This document shows positions 59,662 through 64,000 of a DNA stretch of 64,000 bases, in pieces. The DNA lies in assembly GCF_965662675.1 (NCBI RefSeq), contig NZ_CBFIIK010000001.1, positions 67,856-131,855 of the forward strand, in the 5' to 3' direction. A program made the position numbers and the translations under genes. The notes beneath the pieces are model-generated. The model made no database searches. It had not been told where the DNA came from and saw only the letters and a program-made list of their open reading frames with translations. Positions within the stretch are counted from its first letter, which is position 1, and the number at the start of each line of letters is the position of its first letter. The stretch is from Roseicyclus sp965662675 (lineage in GTDB: Bacteria; Pseudomonadota; Alphaproteobacteria; Rhodobacterales; Rhodobacteraceae).

Positions 59662-60507
59662 ATGGCCGAGGCAGAGCAAAATCCCCGCCCGCTGATCGTG
59701 AAGCGCAAGAAGGTGATCGCCGGTGGCGGTCATCATGGCGGCGCGTGGAAAGTGGCCTATGCCGATTTCGTCACTGCGATGATGGCGTTCTTCATGCTGA
59801 TGTGGCTGCTCAACGCGACCACGGAACAACAACGCAAGGGCATCGCGGATTATTTCTCCCCCACCATTCCGATCACGCGCATCTCGGGCGGGGGCGATGG
59901 TGCCTTTGGCGGCGACAGCCCGTTTTCGGAAACCACCACAGCGCAATCGGGTACCGGCGCGACCAGCCTTCGCCCGACAGAAGGACGGCAGGGGCTTGGC
60001 ATGTCGGGAACCGATTACCGGCAGATGGACGCCCAAGACGCCATGGCGCTGGCCGCGGTGGCTGACGCCTTGTCCGGCCAGAATGGCGATAGTGTTTTGC
60101 CCGAGCATATACTGGCCCATGTCGCCACGCGCCTGACCGATGAGGGGTTGATCATCGAGATTTTCTCGCGCCCCGGGCAACAGATTTTCGATCCTCAAAC
60201 CGGCGCTCCCGCGCCGTGGATGGCCGATATCGCCGCCGTGATGGCCAGCCTATTTGCAACCGTCACCAATGCTGTCGCCATCGAAGGCCATGTGGCGGCT
60301 GAGCCTGTCGTCGTGGCCGCCGAGACGCGTTGGCGCGCCTCGACCGACCGCGCGCAAAGCTTTCGCGGTTTGCTCGAGGCTTCGGGCCTCCCGCCGCGCC
60401 GTATTCTGCGTGTGACGGGGCATGCCGATCGCGAAGCCGTCACCGAGAACCCGATGTCGCCGCGCAACGAGCGGCTGGAGATCATCCTTTTGCGTAGTGC
60501 CCGCTGA
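59662..60507 (+). CDS. motB: Flagellar motor stator protein MotB
   Basis: 281 residues. A basic N-terminus (KRKK) precedes one membrane helix with KVAYADFVTAMMAFFMLMW; Asp35 is the ion-carrying residue. The linker (about 60-120) is rich in Gly and Ser, and the C-terminal half is an OmpA-like peptidoglycan-binding domain (VAIEGHVAA, GLPPRRILRVTGHADREA, NERLEIILL). With MotA, not in the window, it forms the stator. Starts the flagellar run that continues with flgE, flgK and flgL. Confidence 0.92.
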   Translation: MAEAEQNPRPLIVKRKKVIAGGGHHGGAWKVAYADFVTAMMAFFMLMWLLNATTEQQRKGIADYFSPTIPITRISGGGDGAFGGDSPFSETTTAQSGTGATSLRPTEGRQGLGMSGTDYRQMDAQDAMALAAVADALSGQNGDSVLPEHILAHVATRLTDEGLIIEIFSRPGQQIFDPQTGAPAPWMADIAAVMASLFATVTNAVAIEGHVAAEPVVVAAETRWRASTDRAQSFRGLLEASGLPPRRILRVTGHADREAVTENPMSPRNERLEIILLRSAR

Positions 60508-60537
60508 GGCGCGGGCAAATGCGGCGAATTTGAATTG

Positions 60538-60552
60538 TTAGGCCTCCCTTAA
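60538..60552 (+). promoter_or_regulatory. CtrA-like binding site ahead of flgE
   Basis: TTAG, seven bases, TTAA: seven of eight positions match TTAA-N7-TTAA. It ends 53 bases before the flgE start, in the 98-base gap after motB. With the similar site ahead of motB it suggests that the cluster is CtrA-controlled. Confidence 0.55.
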
Positions 60553-60605
60553 GCAGGCTCTGCCAAGGGTGATGCCGTCCCAGATGCAGCAGAAAGGCGC
60601 ATGAG

Positions 60606-61907
60606 ATGACCATTTCCTCCTCGCTCAATTCAGGCGTGGCCGGGCTTCAGGTGAATGCCAGCCGCCTTGCGACCATCGCCGACAATATCGCGAACTCCGG
60701 CACCTACGGTTACAAGCGCGTCGTCGCCGATTTTCATTCCCTCGTGATCATGCAAAGCGATGGCAGCTATTCGGCGGGTGGCGTGCGCGCCTCGACCGCC
60801 CGGATGATCGACCAGCGCGGCACCTTGGTGACGACCGACAACCCGACTGACCTTGCGATCGGCGGGCGTGGCATGATGGCCGTGACCTCCGCCGCAGCCC
60901 TTGATGGGCCGGGAACCGACCTTCCGATTCGCCTGTTGACGACCGGGTCGTTCCGGCCGGACGCCGAGGGGATATTGCGCACTCAAACCGGCGAGGTGCT
61001 GATGGGCTGGCCTGCCAACCCCGATGGGACCGTGCCCAATTTCCCGCGCGACACATTCGACGGTTTGCAGCCGATCCAGATCAATTCCAACCAGTTCACC
61101 GGTGACCCGACAACGCGGATGCAATTGTCGGTCAACCTACCCGCAACCCAGACCGATGCAGGCGGCAACGGTCAGCCATTCGTGATGTCGGCGGAATATT
61201 ACGACAATCTGGGCACATCCCAATATCTGGAGATCTCATTCACCCCGACAATTCCAACAGTCGGCATGAGCCATCAATGGACGATGGAGGTGCGTGACAG
61301 CGCCACGGGTGGCGGCGTGATCGGGGAATATGCGCTGACCTTCGACGATGCCCGCGGCAATGGCGGCAATCTCGCCTCGGTGACGCCGATCTCGGGTGGG
61401 GCCTATGATCCGGCGACGGGCACGCTTGCGCTGAATGTCGATGCGGGGCCGCTCGATCTGGTGATCGGCGCGCCGGGCGATCCGGGTGGTTTGACCCAGC
61501 TTTCCGATACGTTCGCGCGCGCGCCCGTGGTCAAGAACGGCTCTCCCGTCGGCGATCTCAGCCGGGTGGAGGTCGATGCGAATGGCTATCTTCACGCCAT
61601 CTACGACAGTGGCATCACCCGCGTGATCTATCAGATCCCCATCGTCGATGTCCCCAATCTCAACGGTCTGACCACGGGCGACAACCAGACCTATTCCATC
61701 TCGCCCGACTCGGGGCAGTTCTTCTTGTGGGATGCGGGCGATGGGCCGACCGGTGACATGGTGGGCTATGCGCGCGAGGAATCCACCACCGATGTGGCGG
61801 GTGAACTGACCCAGCTGATCCAGACACAGCGGGCCTATTCCTCGAATGCCAAGATCATCCAGACCGTGGATGAGATGTTGCAGGAAACCACCAACATCAA
61901 GCGCTGA
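60606..61907 (+). CDS. flgE: Flagellar hook protein FlgE
   Basis: 433 residues. The N-terminal flagellar rod/hook signature is SSLNSGVAGLQVNASRLATI followed by ADNIANSGTYGYKR, and the C-terminus ends with the conserved helix TQLIQTQRAYSSNAKIIQTV. The central part holds the FlgE-type domains with many Gly, Asp and Thr. It forms the hook. It precedes flgK by 25 bases, so one transcript is likely. Confidence 0.93.
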   Translation: MTISSSLNSGVAGLQVNASRLATIADNIANSGTYGYKRVVADFHSLVIMQSDGSYSAGGVRASTARMIDQRGTLVTTDNPTDLAIGGRGMMAVTSAAALDGPGTDLPIRLLTTGSFRPDAEGILRTQTGEVLMGWPANPDGTVPNFPRDTFDGLQPIQINSNQFTGDPTTRMQLSVNLPATQTDAGGNGQPFVMSAEYYDNLGTSQYLEISFTPTIPTVGMSHQWTMEVRDSATGGGVIGEYALTFDDARGNGGNLASVTPISGGAYDPATGTLALNVDAGPLDLVIGAPGDPGGLTQLSDTFARAPVVKNGSPVGDLSRVEVDANGYLHAIYDSGITRVIYQIPIVDVPNLNGLTTGDNQTYSISPDSGQFFLWDAGDGPTGDMVGYAREESTTDVAGELTQLIQTQRAYSSNAKIIQTVDEMLQETTNIKR

Positions 61908-61932
61908 TCCGCGCCCCGGCCGGAGCTGATCC

Positions 61933-63396
61933 ATGAGCATTTCAAGCGCCTTGTCCAATGCCCTCTCCGGGCTGAACGTCGCCGCCCGCGCGACCGATAT
62001 CGTCTCGTCCAACATCGCCAACGCCATGACCGATGGTTATGGCGTGCGCAGCTTGGCGATCTCGGCGCGCGTCATCGGCAATGGTGGCGCGGGGGCTTGG
62101 GTGTCGGGCGTCATCCGGCATGAGGACAGCATCTTGATCGGCCATCGCCGGCGGGCCGAGGCCGAGACGTCCTTTTCCATGGCGCAATCCCAGCACCTGA
62201 CCCGGTTGGAGGGGTTGATCGGTACACCCGACGCGCCCGGTAGCCTTGCCGCACGCGCAACGGCCTTCGAGGCGGCGATGATCTCGGCTGCGGCTGGGCC
62301 ACAGGATCAGACGCGCCTTGGTGCCGCTGTCGGCGCCGCAGTCGATCTTGCCACGACGATCAACACCATCGCAGCCGGCATTCAGGGCCAGCGCCTTCAA
62401 GCGGATGGTGAGATCGGGCGCATGGTGAGCCGGATCAACACCGCGCTCGAGTCTTTGGCGGCCCTCAACACGCGCATCCGCCAAGATAGCGGGGGTGGGA
62501 GGGATGTCTCGGCACTGCTTGATGCGCAAGCGCGGCTGGTCGATGACATCGCACCGCTGATCCCGCTGGAAAGCCGGCGTGATGCAACCGGCGCGCTATT
62601 GCTCTACAGCGCGGATGGGCAGGCGCTGCTCGATGGGCGGCCCGCGGTCTTGGGCTTTTCACCCGTCACGGTGATGACCGCCGAGATGTCGCGTGCCGAT
62701 GGCACATTATCCGGGCTGACCCTGAACGGGCGCGCCTTGCCCTTGGATGGCACAACCCCGGCCTTTGCGGGTGGTGAATTGGCCGCGCAATTCGCTTTGC
62801 GCGATCAATGGGCGATCACCGCCCAAGCGGGGATCGATGCGGTCGCCCGCGATCTGGCGGCACGTTTCGATGCGCCCGGTTTCGACCCGACACTGGCGCC
62901 GGGCCAGCCGGGGCTGTTCACCGATGCCGGGGCAAGTGTCGATCCGGCGCTGGAAATCGGCCTGGCCGGGCGGCTTCGGGTCAATGCGGCCGTTCTACCG
63001 GCCGAAGGCGGGGCGCATTGGCGCTTGCGTGACGGTTTGGGCGCGACGGCACCCGGCCCCAGCGGCGCGGCGGGATTTCTGCACGCGCAGATCGACACGC
63101 TCACGGCCCTGCGGGCGACCGCCTCGGGCGGGTTTTCGGCGACGGGGCGCAGTTTCGCGGGGCTGGTCGGCGATCACCTCACCGCGGTTGGTTTTGCCCG
63201 CCAAGCGGCCGAGGTCGATCAAGCCCATGGCATGGCCCGGCTTCACGCGCTGCGCGATGAGGGGTTGCGCCAAGGCGTCGATACGGACGCGGAAATGCAG
63301 CGGCTTTTGCGGATCGAACAGGTTTTCGCCGCGAATGCGCGCGTGGTCAGCGCCGCGCAAGAGATGATCGATCAACTGATCAGGATGGGTGCATGA
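61933..63396 (+). CDS. flgK: Flagellar hook-associated protein 1, FlgK
   Basis: 487 residues; joins hook and filament. N-terminal SISSALSNALSGLNVAARAT and VSSNIANAMTDGYG, C-terminal LRIEQVFAANARVVSAAQEM, both in the coiled-coil ends common to hook-associated proteins. The middle domain is alanine/glycine-rich. The stop overlaps the flgL start by four bases (ATGA), typical of the pair. Confidence 0.92.
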   Translation: MSISSALSNALSGLNVAARATDIVSSNIANAMTDGYGVRSLAISARVIGNGGAGAWVSGVIRHEDSILIGHRRRAEAETSFSMAQSQHLTRLEGLIGTPDAPGSLAARATAFEAAMISAAAGPQDQTRLGAAVGAAVDLATTINTIAAGIQGQRLQADGEIGRMVSRINTALESLAALNTRIRQDSGGGRDVSALLDAQARLVDDIAPLIPLESRRDATGALLLYSADGQALLDGRPAVLGFSPVTVMTAEMSRADGTLSGLTLNGRALPLDGTTPAFAGGELAAQFALRDQWAITAQAGIDAVARDLAARFDAPGFDPTLAPGQPGLFTDAGASVDPALEIGLAGRLRVNAAVLPAEGGAHWRLRDGLGATAPGPSGAAGFLHAQIDTLTALRATASGGFSATGRSFAGLVGDHLTAVGFARQAAEVDQAHGMARLHALRDEGLRQGVDTDAEMQRLLRIEQVFAANARVVSAAQEMIDQLIRMGA

Positions 63397-64000
63397 GCTG
63401 GACCACATTGGGCGATGCGGCCCGTTTTCACATGATGCAACATGACGGCACCAGGCTGCGGCAAGAGTTGCAGCGGCTGACAACCGAGTTGTCGACCGGT
63501 CGCCAAAGCGATCTGGGCCGCGCGACGGGGGGAAATTTCGGCAGCCTTGCCGATATGACGCGATCCTTGACGCTGACCCAGACATTCGCGCGCGCCATCG
63601 ATGAAGCAGGCTTTGCCGCCGCCGCCCGCCAAACCGCCTTGGCGCGGATCGAGAGCGAGATCGACGGGCTTGCGCCGCATATCCTCGGCCTTTCAACCGG
63701 CGGCGCTTTGCAGGAGTTGACGTTGGCTTTGGCCGATGCCCCCGAACGGTTCACCCAAGCGGTGTCGGCGTTGAATACCCGCGTGGCCGGTCTGTCGCTT
63801 TTTGCCGGAAACGCGCCCGATCAGCCCACAGTGATCCCGGCCGAGGCGATGATGGATGCGCTGCGCCCGCTGGTGGCCGGGGCGACGACGACGGCTGACG
63901 CGATCGCCGCGGTCGAGGCATGGTTTCTCAGCCCCGGCGGTGGGTTCGAGACCACCGCATGGCAAGGCGGCAGCGGCCCGGCGGCGCCTGCTGTTCTGGG
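63393..64000 (+). CDS. flgL: Flagellar hook-associated protein 3, FlgL (3' end cut by window edge)
   Basis: 202 codons are open from the ATG at 63393 to the right edge, with no stop. FlgL lies between FlgK and the filament. The N-terminal helix LRQELQRLTTELSTGRQSDL is the flagellin-like segment of the family, followed by ARIESEIDGLAPHI and RVAGLSLFAGN. Full length in this group is about 330 residues, so about a third is missing. Coupled to flgK by ATGA. Confidence 0.88.
   Translation, partial: MSWTTLGDAARFHMMQHDGTRLRQELQRLTTELSTGRQSDLGRATGGNFGSLADMTRSLTLTQTFARAIDEAGFAAAARQTALARIESEIDGLAPHILGLSTGGALQELTLALADAPERFTQAVSALNTRVAGLSLFAGNAPDQPTVIPAEAMMDALRPLVAGATTTADAIAAVEAWFLSPGGGFETTAWQGGSGPAAPAVL

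Noticed and set aside
1..64000. tRNA, rRNA, CRISPR or insertion sequence
   Set aside because: No tRNA-like cloverleaf, rRNA segment, regular short repeat array or transposase frame was seen.

Overview
The window is about 64 kb of GC-rich, densely packed chromosome from an alphaproteobacterium, almost certainly a member of the Rhodobacteraceae. Pointers are the PetP/PetR regulator pair, the histone-deacetylase-like/xseB/ispA/dxs cluster, the alphaproteobacterial LexA operator (GTTC-N7-GTTC) in front of imuB, CtrA-like half-site pairs in front of flagellar genes, a BacNav-type sodium channel, and the many small Rhodobacteraceae families. There is no rRNA, tRNA, CRISPR array, transposase or phage gene that I can see. 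One 10-N assembly gap (36839-36848) lies inside dxs.

Layout. 1-1.6 kb: SOS mutagenesis gene imuB, running off the left edge, behind a LexA box. 1.6-8.3 kb: YggT, a thioesterase, a UMF1-type transporter, MepA endopeptidase, a LOG-family nucleosidase, dapD, and a lytic transglycosylase. 8.3-14.6 kb: rnr, accD-folC, a small secreted protein, zapE. 14.7-20.8 kb: an MFS carrier, argG, ilvA, then a divergent Hpt / receiver-PP2C phosphatase pair and a NUDIX enzyme. 20.9-26.5 kb: a surface-polysaccharide group (sugar-phosphate isomerase, UDP-glucuronate-epimerase-like, galE, OPX export lipoprotein, GT4 glycosyltransferase). 26.6-36.2 kb: hslO, CoA-type NUDIX, CCA transferase, LysE exporter, a paired ABC exporter, VOC protein, RNA methyltransferase and a voltage-gated sodium channel. 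36.2-42.9 kb: isoprenoid cluster dxs-ispA-xseB-HDAC, petR-petP, ilvE, DUF2794. 42.9-49.4 kb: NlpC/P60 and M17 peptidases, a small unknown, a carbonic anhydrase-SbtA-SbtB bicarbonate module, and a DUF4139 protein. 49.6-56.4 kb: asd, DEAD-box helicase, an MFS carrier, ferric-iron binding protein FbpA convergent with permease FbpB. 56.5-59.6 kb: an arsenic operon made of an ArsR-ArsC fusion, a GAPDH and ArsJ. 59.7-64 kb: motB, flgE, flgK and the start of flgL, running off the right edge.

The parts that stand out are: the compact bicarbonate-uptake set with its own PII-like regulator; the fused ArsR-ArsC gene, which carries a plausible internal ribosome-binding site, coupled to the GAPDH/ArsJ organoarsenical-efflux route; an intact BacNav channel; imuB placed directly behind a LexA box with no imuA between; and two CtrA-like sites ahead of motB and flgE. 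Most genes form short operons with ATGA or GTGA stop-start overlaps, so translational coupling is common. Start sites were moved from the longest possible frames to the positions given where signal peptides, overlaps or ribosome-binding sites favoured it. All functional names rest on reading motifs by eye, without database searches.
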